NCBI GenBank assembly: GCA_963665555.2
Contig: OY762308.1
Location: 3,038,001 to 3,102,000, forward strand
DNA length: 64,000 bases
Source of the DNA: CAXXXW01 sp963665555
GTDB lineage: Bacteria; Pseudomonadota; Alphaproteobacteria; Thalassobaculales; Thalassobaculaceae
Direction of reading: 5' to 3'
The notes under the pieces are model-generated. The model was not told where the DNA came from and did not search any database. It saw only the letters and a program-made list of their open reading frames with translations. A program made the position numbers and the translations under genes. Positions 53,615 to 62,256 of this stretch are shown here, piece by piece (position 1 is the first letter of the stretch; the number at the start of each line of letters is the position of its first letter).

Positions 53615-54891
53615 ACCGACGGAACGCAAACAAGCAGCTGAGCCGGCGCCGGCTCCTCGCCTCCACCGTCGCGGCCTCGGCGGCGCTGTCGGCGCCGGCG
53701 ATCGCGCGCACCCGCCCCCGCGCGGTGGTCGTGGGCGGCGGCGCGGGCGGCGCGACGGCGGCGCGCTACATCGCCATGGATTCGAAGGGCGCGGTGGACG
53801 TGACGCTGGTGGAGCCGAGCCGGGCCTACTATTCCTGCTTCTTCTCGAACCTCTATATCGGCGGCTTCCGCGACTTCGCCTCGCTCGGCCACGGCTACGG
53901 CGCGCTGGCGGCGCACGGGATCAACGTGGTCCACGACTGGGCCGTCTCGATCGACCGCGACGCGCGGACCGTCGGCCTCGCGGGCGGGGGGAGCCTCGGC
54001 TACGACCGCCTCGTGCTGTCGCCGGGCATCGACTTCCGGCCGGGGTCGGTGCCGGGCTGGGACCTGTCGTCGCAAAACCGGATGCCGCACGCCTACAAGG
54101 CCGGCTCGCAGACCCAGCTGCTGAAGGCGCGGATCGAGGCGATGCCGCAAGGCGGCGTCTATTGCATGGTCGCGCCGCCGAACCCCTACCGCTGCCCGCC
54201 GGGACCCTACGAGCGGGTCTCGATGGTGGCCCATGTCCTGAAGCGGACCAACCCGACGGCGAAGATCCTGGTCGTCGATCCCAAGCCGAAATTCTCCAAG
54301 CAGGGGCTGTTCGAGGACGGCTGGCAGCGCCACTATCCCGGCACGGTCGAGCGCGTCGGCCCGGATTTCGGCGGCGACCGCGTCGAGGTGCGGCCCGACG
54401 CCATGGAGGTCGTCATCGACGGCGAGGCGACGAAGGTCGATGTCTGCAACGTCATCCCCGCGCAGCGGGCCGGGCGGATCGCGGCCCAGGCCGGGATCGT
54501 GAACGACGCCGGCTGGGCGCCGGTGGTCCCGCACACCATGCAGAGCCGCGAGGACGAGAACATCCATGTGCTCGGCGACGCCGCCCAGCAGGGCGACATG
54601 CCGAAATCGGGCTTCTCGGCCAACAGCCAGGCGAAGGTCTGCGCGATGGCGGTGCGCGGCGCGCTCACCGATTCCAAGGTGTTCCCGGCGCGCTTCTCCA
54701 ACACCTGCTGGTCGCTGATCGCGGCCGGGGACGGCGTGAAGGTCGGCGCCTCCTACAAGGCGACGGACGAGAAGATCGCCAAGACGGACGGCTTCATCTC
54801 CAAGACCGGCGAAAGCGCGGAGCTGCGCAACGCGACCTACGAGGAGTCGCTCGGCTGGTACGCCGCGATTACGGCGGACATGTTCGGCTGA
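53611..54891 (+). CDS. fccB: Sulfide dehydrogenase flavoprotein FccB (SoxF-like)
   Basis: 426 aa. TAT signal 'LSRRRLLAST' directs export of the folded FAD protein. Nucleotide-binding glycines are in 'VVVGGGAGGATAARYI'. The covalent FAD attachment Cys76 lies in 'YYSCFFSNLYIGG'. A Cys pair near the active centre is visible in 'GVYCMVAPPNPYRCPPGP'. It oxidises sulfide to sulfur, giving electrons to the adjacent diheme cytochrome. A convergent YeeE/YedE transporter gene follows 13 bp away. Confidence 0.93.
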   Translation: MNRRNANKQLSRRRLLASTVAASAALSAPAIARTRPRAVVVGGGAGGATAARYIAMDSKGAVDVTLVEPSRAYYSCFFSNLYIGGFRDFASLGHGYGALAAHGINVVHDWAVSIDRDARTVGLAGGGSLGYDRLVLSPGIDFRPGSVPGWDLSSQNRMPHAYKAGSQTQLLKARIEAMPQGGVYCMVAPPNPYRCPPGPYERVSMVAHVLKRTNPTAKILVVDPKPKFSKQGLFEDGWQRHYPGTVERVGPDFGGDRVEVRPDAMEVVIDGEATKVDVCNVIPAQRAGRIAAQAGIVNDAGWAPVVPHTMQSREDENIHVLGDAAQQGDMPKSGFSANSQAKVCAMAVRGALTDSKVFPARFSNTCWSLIAAGDGVKVGASYKATDEKIAKTDGFISKTGESAELRNATYEESLGWYAAITADMFG

Positions 54892-54904
54892 TCCCGCCGC
54901 CGCG

Positions 54905-55936
54905 CTATCCCCGGGGGCGGGCCAGCAGCGTCGCCGCGGCCCGCGCCGAGGCCGCCATGGCGGCGAGCGCCAGCACGGCGGCGAGGCTCGCGGTCGAGAC
55001 GCCGGAAAGCCCGGCGCCGACCGTGCAGCCGCCGGCCAGCACGCCGCCGACGCCCATCGCCGCCGCGCCCGCGAGATGGCGGCCGGTGCGGCGCGGCCCG
55101 TCGAAGCTTTCCCAGCGGAACGCGCCCGCCGCCAGCGCGGCGGCCAGCGCGCCCGCGACGACGCCCGCCGCGAGGCCGGTCCCGAAGCCGGCCGGAACGG
55201 CGGTCGCCGCCACGGTCCAGAACAGCGCCTCGGCCATCGGCCCGGTGAAGCCGATCGACTGGAGCGGGATCGGGTCGAAATCGTCCAGCAGCAGGAACCC
55301 CGTGCCGATCCAGCCCAGCGGCGCCAGCAGCCCGATCGCGAACCCCATGGCGAGCCGGGAGGCCGGCGCGCCGGAGCGCACCGCCAGCACCGCGAGCGCG
55401 AGCGCGGCGGCCAGCGGCCAGGCCTCCCCGCCCGGAAGCGCCGCGAGCGACGCCGCCTCGCCGACGGGCAGGGTCGCGCCGGCGAGCGCCTCGCGCGGCG
55501 GGGCCAGCGCGCCCTTCATCGTCGCGTGCGCGACGACGGCGAAGACGACCAGCACGAGGGCCGCGCGCAGGTTGCCGGCCCCGGCCAGCACCGCTTGGCG
55601 CGACACGCAGCCCCCGGCGAGGACCATCCCCGTCCCGAACAGCGCGCCGCCCAGCAGGGCCGGGGCGACCGGCAGGTCCGGCGCGAGGAAGCGGTGCGCC
55701 TCGAAGGAGACGAGGCCGGCGGATTCGGCGAGCCGGGTTCCGGCGATCGCGGCGGCCAGCGCCATCGCCCAGGCGCCCAGCGCGGCCGGGCGCTCGCCCG
55801 GCTCCCCGGCGAGGCCCCGGCGCAGGCAGAACGCGCTCCGTTGCGCCAGCGCGCCGTAGGCCAGCCCCAGCGCCAGCCCCAGCACGACCGAGGCCGCGCG
55901 CGGCGTCGTCTCCTCGAACCCCAGCGCCTCGAACAT
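54905..55936 (-). CDS. YeeE/YedE family membrane protein (thiosulfate/sulfur transporter-like)
   Basis: 343 aa with about nine hydrophobic segments. Two copies of the Cys-containing loop that is the hallmark of the family are visible: 'GMVLAGGCVSRQAVLAG' and 'GVGGVLAGGCTVGAGLSG', and 'LAQRSAFCLRRGL' is a third conserved Cys region. TsuA and related proteins import thiosulfate. It is convergent with fccB, so it has its own promoter, but the position beside the sox genes supports a sulfur role. Confidence 0.9.
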   Translation of the reverse strand: MFEALGFEETTPRAASVVLGLALGLAYGALAQRSAFCLRRGLAGEPGERPAALGAWAMALAAAIAGTRLAESAGLVSFEAHRFLAPDLPVAPALLGGALFGTGMVLAGGCVSRQAVLAGAGNLRAALVLVVFAVVAHATMKGALAPPREALAGATLPVGEAASLAALPGGEAWPLAAALALAVLAVRSGAPASRLAMGFAIGLLAPLGWIGTGFLLLDDFDPIPLQSIGFTGPMAEALFWTVAATAVPAGFGTGLAAGVVAGALAAALAAGAFRWESFDGPRRTGRHLAGAAAMGVGGVLAGGCTVGAGLSGVSTASLAAVLALAAMAASARAAATLLARPRG

Positions 55937-56021
55937 GGGACCGCCTCCCCCCGCCCCCGAACATGGGCGCGCCGCGCGGGAGAGTCCAGCGGCGCGCCCC
56001 CGGCCGGCCGGGGGCGCGCGC

Positions 56022-59000
56022 TCAGGTTTCGCCGGGGAGGCTTTCGGCGGTGGGTTGGGCGACCAGGACGATGCGGTCCTCTTCGGGATCGTAGTCGGCG
56101 ACCTCGGCCGCGCTCTCGACATGGAACACGTCCGCGCCCTTGCCGCCGTACAGCAGGTCGTTGCCCGCGCCGCCCCACAGCATGTCGTCGCCGCCGCCGC
56201 CCCAGAGCGTGTCGTTCCCGCCGCCGCCCGACAGCGTGTCGTCGCCCTTGTTGCCGAACAGCAGGTCGTCGCCGTGGTTGCCGGCCAGCCGGTCCCCGTC
56301 CTTGCCGCCGTAAAGCGTGTCCGCCCCGTGCGAGCCGACCAGCGTGTCCGCGTTCCGGTTGCCGTAGAGCACATCGTCGCCGGAGCCGCCGTAGAGCAGG
56401 TCCGCGCCGTTGTTGCCGTACAGCGTGTCGTCGTTGCCGCCGCCGTACAGCGTGTCCGCGTCCTTGCCGCCGTAGAGCGCGTCCTCGCTCCAGCCGCCGG
56501 AAAGGACATCCGCGCCGCGGTTGCCGTAGAGCACATCGTCGCCCGGCCCGCCGTCGATGCGGTCGGGGCCGGGGCCGCCGTGGAGCCTGTCGTTGCCGCC
56601 GCCGCCGTCGATCGTGTCGGCGCCGCCGAGGCCGCGGATCGTGTCCGCGCCGCCGTTGCCGTGCAAGGCGTGGGCGCGGTCCGTCCCGTCGAGCGCGTCG
56701 GGGCCGTCGGCGCCCCAGAAGACAATGACGTCGCCCTCGGCCGGATCGAAATCCCCGGCCTCGGCCATGCGCTCGACGAAGAAGGTGTCGGCCCCCTCGC
56801 CGCCGTGGAGCGCGTCGTTCCCCGGCCCGCCGTACAGCCGGTCGTCGCCCGGCCCGCCGGAAAGCGTGTCGTCCGACCCGGCGCCAACGACGGTGTCGTC
56901 GCCGTCGCCGCCGGAGAGCGGCGCGTCGAGGTTCGCGGCGGCGACGACGAGACGGCCGGCCGGAATCGTGTCGCCGCCGCCGGTCCCGCCGCCGGTCCCG
57001 CCGTCGTCTTGCCCCGATCGGGCGATGGGGATGGCGCCGCCGAGCCAGACGATCCTGTCGTCGGCCGCGACATAGCCGTCGGAGCCGAACAGCGCGCCGA
57101 TGTCCGCGTCCTTCTCGGCCATGTCCACGTAGAAAGTGTCGTTCCCGTCGCCGCCATGCAGCCTGTCGCCGGCGGCGCCGTGGATAATGTCGTCCCCCGA
57201 ACCGCCCGACAGCGTGTCGGCGCCGTCGCCGCCGGAAAGCGTATCGTTCCCGTCGCCGCCCGACAGCGTGTCGTTCCCGTTCCCGCCGGAAAGCGTATCG
57301 TCGTTCCCGCCGCCGTCGAGCAGGTCGTTCCCATCGCCGCCGGAAAGCGTGTCGTTCCCGTTCCCGCCGTAAAGCGCGTCGTCGTTGCCGCCGCCGTCGA
57401 GAAGGTCGTTCCCGCCCTCGCCATGGAGCGTATCGGCGCCGTCGCCGCCGGAGAGCGTGTCGTCGCCGTCGCCGCCCGAAAGCAGGTCGTTGTTGCCGTC
57501 GCCGTCGAGCAGGTCGTCGTTGCCGCCGCCGTCGAGCAGGTCGTACCCGCCGCCGCCGGAAAGCGTGTCGTTCCCGTTCCCGCCGGAAAGCACATCGATG
57601 CCGTAGCCGCCCAAGAGGACATCGTCGCCGGCGTTGCCATAGAGGACGTCGTTGCCGTGGTATTCGTAGACCGAGTCGTCCCAGTCGCCGTAAAGCGTAT
57701 CGTTCCCGTCGCCGCCCGACAGCCTGTCGACGCCGTAGCCGCCCAAGAGGAAATCGTCGCCGGCGTTGCCATGGAGGAAGTCGTTGCCGTGGTGGCCGTC
57801 GAGCGAGTCGTCGCCGTCGTCGCCGGAGAGCGTGTCGCGCCCGTGGTGGCCCTGGAGGATGTCGTTTCCATTGGCGCCCGATAGCGAGTCGTTGCCGGCG
57901 TCGCCGTGGAGCAGCCAGTCGTTGCCGTCCGCGGCGGTCAGCGTGTCGGCAGCCGAGGTCCCGTATCTGGCGAGGAACAGCCGATCCCCCTCCGTCGCGT
58001 CGAAGTCCTTGGCGTGGGCCTCGTCGACGACGACGAAAGTGTCGGCGTCGCCGCCGCCGTAGACCGAGTCGTTGCCGCCCCCGCCCTCGAGGTAGTCGTT
58101 CCCGGCGCCGCCGTAGATCAGGTCGTCGTTGCCGGCGTTCGTTGAGTTGGCGCCGCCGGCGGTGTTGTCGCCGTAAATTACGTCGTTGCCGGCGTTGCCG
58201 TAGAGGAGGTCGTCGCCGCGGCCGCCGGCGATCGTGTCGTCGCCGTCGTTGCCCTCGGCGGTGTCGTTTCCGGTGTAAGAGCGAAACTCCCCCGAGGTCG
58301 TGCCGTCCCCGGAGAACCAGCGGTCGGTGTAGACGAGATCGTCGCCGCCGCCGCCGGTGACCCTGTCGTTTTCGCCGCCGCCGCCGAGACTGTCGTTGCC
58401 GCCGGCGCCCGAAATGCTGTCGTCGGACCTGTAGCCGTTGATCACATGGTCGTGGTCGCTTGTGGCTCTCAGCGTGTCTTGGGTCTGGCGGAATATCCTC
58501 GACTCGACAAGGACAACGAGGCGATCGCCTTGGCCGGCGTCGAAGTCGGCGGCCTCGGCCGCGTCCCCGACACTGAAAAAATCGGCCCCGGCGCCGCCGG
58601 ACAACGTGTCGTCCCCCGCGCCGCCGATCAGCGTGTCCCTGCCGTCGCCGCCGGAGAGAAGGTCGTTTCCGTCGCCGCCGTAGAGGCTGTCGTTCCCGTC
58701 GTCTCCGACGAGCACATCGTTTCCTTTTTCGCCCCAGAGAGAATCGTTCCCGCCGTCGCCGGAAATCGTATCGTCGTGTTCTCTGCCGAAAATTTGGTCG
58801 CCGTGCGCCCCGCCGTGGATCAGGTCGTTTCCGTTGCCGCCGTAGATATAGTCCCGATAGCTTCCGCCGTAGATCAGGTCGTCGCCGTCCTCCCCGTCCA
58901 ACGAGTTCCAGCCCGCGACGCCGGAAATCGTGTCGTTCCCGCCGCCGCCGGAAATCGAGTTGGAGGCGAAGTTGCCGACGATGTTGTCGTCGCCGGCGCC

Positions 59001-59045
59001 GCCGCTGTAGGTGTCCGTGCCCGCGGGCAGCGTGTAATCGACCAT
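56022..59045 (-). CDS. Secreted RTX (haemolysin-type calcium-binding repeat) protein
   Basis: 1007 aa, almost entirely made of calcium-binding nonapeptide repeats of the form GGxGxDxLx (for example 'GGDGNDTLSGG'), which fold into a beta roll when calcium is bound outside the cell. At least four times the array is interrupted by a cap segment of the form F-x-V-x-x-x-x-E-A-x-D-F-D (residue regions near 'ADFFSVGDAAEAADFD', 'ADTFVVVDEAHAKDFD', 'ADTFFVERMAEAGDFD', 'ADVFHVESAAEVADYD'), and a related variant 'NDTFYVDMAEKDADIG' is present. It would need a type I secretion system, which is not in this window. No enzymatic domain was seen. The start at 59045 (MVDYTLP) follows AAAGGA; upstream codons of the open frame are not protein-like. 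A surface or matrix protein is plausible. Confidence 0.88.
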   Translation of the reverse strand: MVDYTLPAGTDTYSGGAGDDNIVGNFASNSISGGGGNDTISGVAGWNSLDGEDGDDLIYGGSYRDYIYGGNGNDLIHGGAHGDQIFGREHDDTISGDGGNDSLWGEKGNDVLVGDDGNDSLYGGDGNDLLSGGDGRDTLIGGAGDDTLSGGAGADFFSVGDAAEAADFDAGQGDRLVVLVESRIFRQTQDTLRATSDHDHVINGYRSDDSISGAGGNDSLGGGGENDRVTGGGGDDLVYTDRWFSGDGTTSGEFRSYTGNDTAEGNDGDDTIAGGRGDDLLYGNAGNDVIYGDNTAGGANSTNAGNDDLIYGGAGNDYLEGGGGNDSVYGGGDADTFVVVDEAHAKDFDATEGDRLFLARYGTSAADTLTAADGNDWLLHGDAGNDSLSGANGNDILQGHHGRDTLSGDDGDDSLDGHHGNDFLHGNAGDDFLLGGYGVDRLSGGDGNDTLYGDWDDSVYEYHGNDVLYGNAGDDVLLGGYGIDVLSGGNGNDTLSGGGGYDLLDGGGNDDLLDGDGNNDLLSGGDGDDTLSGGDGADTLHGEGGNDLLDGGGNDDALYGGNGNDTLSGGDGNDLLDGGGNDDTLSGGNGNDTLSGGDGNDTLSGGDGADTLSGGSGDDIIHGAAGDRLHGGDGNDTFYVDMAEKDADIGALFGSDGYVAADDRIVWLGGAIPIARSGQDDGGTGGGTGGGDTIPAGRLVVAAANLDAPLSGGDGDDTVVGAGSDDTLSGGPGDDRLYGGPGNDALHGGEGADTFFVERMAEAGDFDPAEGDVIVFWGADGPDALDGTDRAHALHGNGGADTIRGLGGADTIDGGGGNDRLHGGPGPDRIDGGPGDDVLYGNRGADVLSGGWSEDALYGGKDADTLYGGGNDDTLYGNNGADLLYGGSGDDVLYGNRNADTLVGSHGADTLYGGKDGDRLAGNHGDDLLFGNKGDDTLSGGGGNDTLWGGGGDDMLWGGAGNDLLYGGKGADVFHVESAAEVADYDPEEDRIVLVAQPTAESLPGET
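57180..57620. repeat. Densest stretch of DNA-level RTX repeats
   Basis: Here successive 27-base units encoding GGDGNDTLS differ by only a few bases, so the DNA repeats itself nearly exactly. Such tracts expand and contract by slipped pairing or recombination, so copy number may differ between strains or assemblies. Confidence 0.7.
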
Positions 59046-59219
59046 CTCGCGCGGTCCTTTCGCGAAGCCCCGCCGCTCGCGGCGCGGAAGGGAGGGGGTC
59101 CCCGGTCTCCCGGCGCGGGAGCGAACCTGCGGCGGGCCGGAAAGAATGTCAACGTCATGTCTGTATTGCGTCGAAAAATGCTTCCCGGCGGCGTCGCCCT
59201 TCCGCGGCGCCCCTCGATG

Positions 59220-59354
59220 GCGCCCCGGACTTGTTCCGGGGCCCAGGGGATGCAAGGGCGCCGGCGCCGGAAAGGCGTTGCGCTCTTTCGTCGAATGACG
59301 AGGCTCTTGCCCTTCGCGCCGGCGCCGCTGGGCCCCGGATTGAATCCGGGGCGC
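59220..59354. repeat. Dispersed palindromic element, copy B (135 bp)
   Basis: Ends GCGCCCCGG-N7-CCGGGGCCCAG (59220-59246) and CTGGGCCCCGG-N7-CCGGGGCGC (59328-59354), the same termini as copy A at 47579-47719. Internal arms around GGCGCCGGCGCC extend the symmetry. It lies in the 447-bp gap between the RTX gene and the GST gene. The remainder of that gap (59046-59219) holds nothing I could recognise. Confidence 0.7.
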
Positions 59355-59395
59355 CGCGCGAATCCGGGGCGTCGCTTGAATCCGGGGCGCGGCCC
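59342..59395. repeat. Three 18-bp tandem units beside element B
   Basis: GAATCCGGGGCG followed by six variable bases is repeated at 59342, 59360 and 59378. The first unit overlaps the right end of the palindromic element, as if the end of that element had been multiplied. Confidence 0.7.
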
Positions 59396-59492
59396 GGCGG
59401 CGCCCGGCGTTGGATTCGGGGGGCGGGGGGGATATTGTGCGCGGCGACGGCGGCGATGGCCGCGGCCCCAACCCGTTCCGCGAGGAGACCCC

Positions 59493-60125
59493 ATGAAACT
59501 CTACGATTTCGAACCCGCCGCCAACGCGCAGCGCGTCCGCGTGTACCTGGCCGAAAAGGGGATCGAGGTTCCCACGGTCCAGCTCGACGTGCGCGACGGG
59601 GCGCAGTACGAGGAGCCGTACAACAGCATGAACCCCTTCCACTGCGTGCCCTTCCTCGAACTCGACGACGGCACGGTGGTCGCCGAGTCGATGAGCATCT
59701 GCCGCTACCTGGAGGAGTTGCATCCCGAACCCTGCCTGTACGGCCGCACGGCGACGGAGCGGGCGGTCGTCGACATGTGGTCGCGGCGCTTCGAACTCGA
59801 CGGGTTCCTGCCGATGCTGCACGCGGTGCGCAACAAGGTCCCGATGTTCGCCGGCCGCGTCGTGCCGGGAACCCGCACCGACCTGCCGCAGCTGCCGGAG
59901 ATGGTCCAGCGCGGCGGCGAGATGATGCGAATCTTCCTCGGCCGGGTCGAGCCGCACATGGCGAAAAGCGCCTTCGTCGCCGGCGACGCTTTCACCGTCG
60001 CCGACATCGTGGGCTTCTTCGCCGTGCGCATGACGGGCGTCGCCGGGATCGACATGGCGGCGGACTTCCCCGGCGTCGCCCGCTGGTTCGGCGAGGTCTC
60101 GTCCCGCCCGGCCTTCCAGCTCTGA
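59493..60125 (+). CDS. Glutathione S-transferase family protein
   Basis: 210 aa. The N-terminal thioredoxin-like domain begins 'KLYDFEPAANAQRVRVYLAEKG' and has the cis-Pro at 'NPFHCVPFLELDDGTVVAESMSICRYLEE', in which Glu-Ser binds the glutathione gamma-glutamyl group. The C-terminal all-helical domain includes 'GDAFTVADIVGFFAVRM', the family signature. The Ser/Tyr catalytic residue is not evident near residues 8-12 (Ala/Asn there). CGAGGAG precedes the ATG. The next gene starts 14 bp downstream. Confidence 0.9.
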   Translation: MKLYDFEPAANAQRVRVYLAEKGIEVPTVQLDVRDGAQYEEPYNSMNPFHCVPFLELDDGTVVAESMSICRYLEELHPEPCLYGRTATERAVVDMWSRRFELDGFLPMLHAVRNKVPMFAGRVVPGTRTDLPQLPEMVQRGGEMMRIFLGRVEPHMAKSAFVAGDAFTVADIVGFFAVRMTGVAGIDMAADFPGVARWFGEVSSRPAFQL

Positions 60126-60139
60126 GCGGGGAGGGAGCG

Positions 60140-60850
60140 ATGGCCAAACCCGTCTGCATCGTCACCGGCGTCGGCCCCGAACACGGGACCGGGGCCGAGA
60201 TCGCGCGGCGCTTCTCCGAGGGCGGCTACGCGGTCGCCATGCTGGCGCGCGACGCCGGCAACCTCGCCGGTCTCGCCGCGAAATACGAGGACGCGCGCGC
60301 CTATCCCTGCGACGTCTCGGACCTCGACGCGCTGGCCGCGACCGTGGGCCGGGTCCGGGCCGAACTCGGCGCGCCCTCGGTGGCGGTCCACAACGCGCTG
60401 CGCTCGACGCGCGGGAGCATCCTGGAGATGGACCCGGAAGACCTCGAACGCAATTTCCGGGTCAACGCCACCGCGCTGCTCCACCTCGCGCGGGAGACGC
60501 TCCCGGCGATGCTGGAGGCGGGCAAGGGCGCGATCCTGGTGACCGGCAACACCTCGGCGACGCGGGGCAAGACGAACTGGGGCTTCTTCGCCTCGACCAA
60601 GGCGGCGCAGCGCATCCTCGCCGAGTCGATGGCGCGGGAGTTCGGGCCGCGCGGCGTGCATGTGGCCTATTTCATGATCGACGCCGCGATCGACACGCCG
60701 CGCACGCGCCCGATCCTGGCCCCGGACCGGCCGGACGAGTATTTCGCCCGGCCCCGGGCCATCGCCGAGGAGATGTTCCACGTGGCGCACCAGGACCGCT
60801 CCACCTGGTCCTTCCTGGTGGAGCTCCGCCCCTTCGGCGAGGTCTGGTAG
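60140..60850 (+). CDS. SDR family protein with altered catalytic residue
   Basis: 236 aa with the Rossmann fold of short-chain dehydrogenases ('VTGVGPEHGTGAEIARRF', 'DVSDLDAL', 'VHNALR', 'NTSATRG'). The Tyr of the YxxxK catalytic motif is Phe ('GFFASTKAA'), while the Lys is kept. The usual oxidoreductase activity should therefore be absent or different. 'FMIDAAIDTPRTRP' is the standard C-terminal type. GGGAGGGAG precedes the ATG. It may form a two-gene unit with the GST. Confidence 0.87.
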   Translation: MAKPVCIVTGVGPEHGTGAEIARRFSEGGYAVAMLARDAGNLAGLAAKYEDARAYPCDVSDLDALAATVGRVRAELGAPSVAVHNALRSTRGSILEMDPEDLERNFRVNATALLHLARETLPAMLEAGKGAILVTGNTSATRGKTNWGFFASTKAAQRILAESMAREFGPRGVHVAYFMIDAAIDTPRTRPILAPDRPDEYFARPRAIAEEMFHVAHQDRSTWSFLVELRPFGEVW

Positions 60851-60886
60851 GCGGCGCGGGGGCGGCCGCGCGGGTCCGGGGCGCGG

Positions 60887-61702
60887 TTACGCCGGTCCGG
60901 GGTGGCCGACGCGGAAGTCGTTGCGGCCGCTCCGGTCCACGCCGCGGACCTGGATCAGCGGCCGCGTCCCGTGCGCCGCGCCGGGCGAGTCCGGCACCGG
61001 GACGCCATGGTGGTCGTAATGGCTGGTGGCCGGCATGTAGCGCATGGCGTAGCCGGCGCGCCGGCGCCCGCTCGGATTGGCGTTCGAGCCGTGGATCGTG
61101 AACACGTCGAACAGCGCCATCCGCCCCGGCTCCAGTTCGAGGTCGCGGGCCTCGCGCTCGTCGTACTCGTCCTCCTCCAGCGTCTCCGGGTTGAGGAGGT
61201 CGTCGCGGTCGGGGCGGAAATGCCGGCCGATCTCGCGCGCCTTGTGCGAGCCGGGAATGGCGCGCAGGCAGCCGTTCCCGGCGGTGCACTCGTCGATGGC
61301 GATCCACACGGAAGTGGTGGCGAGCGGCCGGATCGGCCAGTAGCGCCCGTCGCGATGCCAGGGGACGATCCGCCCCTCGTTCGCCGGCTTGGAGAACACG
61401 GTCGTGCCCCAGAGCACGATGTCCGGCCCGACGACCTGCTCGATCATGTCGAGGATCGGCGGGTAGGTCGGGAACTCGATCCAGGCCGGATCGCTCCTGA
61501 GGCCCTGCACGCCGGAGCCGGGCACATGCGGGGAGGCCATCGCCTCGTGGCGCAGATGCCCGTTCTCCGCCACCAGCCGGTCCGCGAGGCCGCGCAGCCG
61601 GTCCAGCATGTCGTCGGGCAGCCGGAATTCGGGAACCAGCACGCCGTCCCGCCGATAGGCCTCGATCTCCTCCGGGGAAAGAACCTCCCGCCGCTCCGCC
61701 AT
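60887..61702 (-). CDS. Phytanoyl-CoA dioxygenase family protein
   Basis: 271 aa Fe(II)/2-oxoglutarate-type dioxygenase with a jelly-roll fold. Iron ligands His116 and Asp118 are in 'PWHRDGRYW' and the second His is His204 in 'FTIHGSNANPSGRRRAGY', followed by Arg that would bind 2-oxoglutarate. An N-terminal pattern 'YRRDGVLVPEFRLPDDML' is usual in the family. Substrate unknown; members hydroxylate many small molecules. The nearest gene on the same strand, 87 bp upstream, is a small hypothetical protein. Confidence 0.9.
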   Translation of the reverse strand: MAERREVLSPEEIEAYRRDGVLVPEFRLPDDMLDRLRGLADRLVAENGHLRHEAMASPHVPGSGVQGLRSDPAWIEFPTYPPILDMIEQVVGPDIVLWGTTVFSKPANEGRIVPWHRDGRYWPIRPLATTSVWIAIDECTAGNGCLRAIPGSHKAREIGRHFRPDRDDLLNPETLEEDEYDEREARDLELEPGRMALFDVFTIHGSNANPSGRRRAGYAMRYMPATSHYDHHGVPVPDSPGAAHGTRPLIQVRGVDRSGRNDFRVGHPGPA

Positions 61703-61789
61703 GGCCGCCTCCCGTTCCGAACCGTTCCGTCCGGGGAGGTTAGCACGCGGCGTCGGGGCCCCGAGATCGGAAAATGGGACCGCGCCGGC

Positions 61790-62041
61790 TCAGGTCTCGG
61801 CGCCGTCGCCGGCCGCCAGTTCCCAATCGTATCGCGCGGTTTCGGCCGGCGGTTCGGCGGCGAGGATGGCGGCGAGCACATCGTCGGGAAGGTCCTCGAC
61901 GGCGTACACAACGCGGCGGCCGACCCCTTGGCGTTTCGCCTCGTCCGCTTCGGCGCGTCCGTCGTCTTTCCGGGATTCTTTCGGGCGGAACTCGACGACA
62001 TCCGCCGTCCCGGCGGGAACGGGGACCGTTTCGGCCGGCAT
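61790..62041 (-). CDS. Small acidic protein of unknown function
   Basis: 83 aa, no signal or membrane segment. Charged throughout, with a possible short helix 'DLPDDVLAAILAAEPPAE' in the C-terminal half. GGGAGGA precedes the ATG at good spacing, which supports it as real. I recognise no family. Confidence 0.5.
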   Translation of the reverse strand: MPAETVPVPAGTADVVEFRPKESRKDDGRAEADEAKRQGVGRRVVYAVEDLPDDVLAAILAAEPPAETARYDWELAAGDGAET

Positions 62042-62256
62042 CGCTTTCCTCCCTTTCCATTAGCCCCTTCCGGCGGGCCGGCCGCCGTGACGCGCGCGCC
62101 CGATCCCAAGCGAAAAGAGCTTCGCGCGTTCCACCCCCGCGCGCAAGGAAAAAGCGACCCGCCACGCGATGCGGCGCCGCGCGCCCGCGACTCGCCCGGC
62201 GGGGGCGGCTCGGCTAGATTGGCGCCTTCTCCGCGCCGCCGCCGACGGGACGCCGC

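Noticed and set aside
55935..57884. 649-aa Val/Ala-rich open frame on the plus strand
   Set aside because: It is the antisense of the RTX repeats; the regular VVAVAAxxxVV pattern is simply the complement of GGxGxDxLx codons.
59046..59160. Sigma-70-like promoter for the RTX gene (TTGACA near 59140-59145)
   Set aside because: A TTGACA is present on the minus strand, but no acceptable -10 element follows at 16-19 bases.
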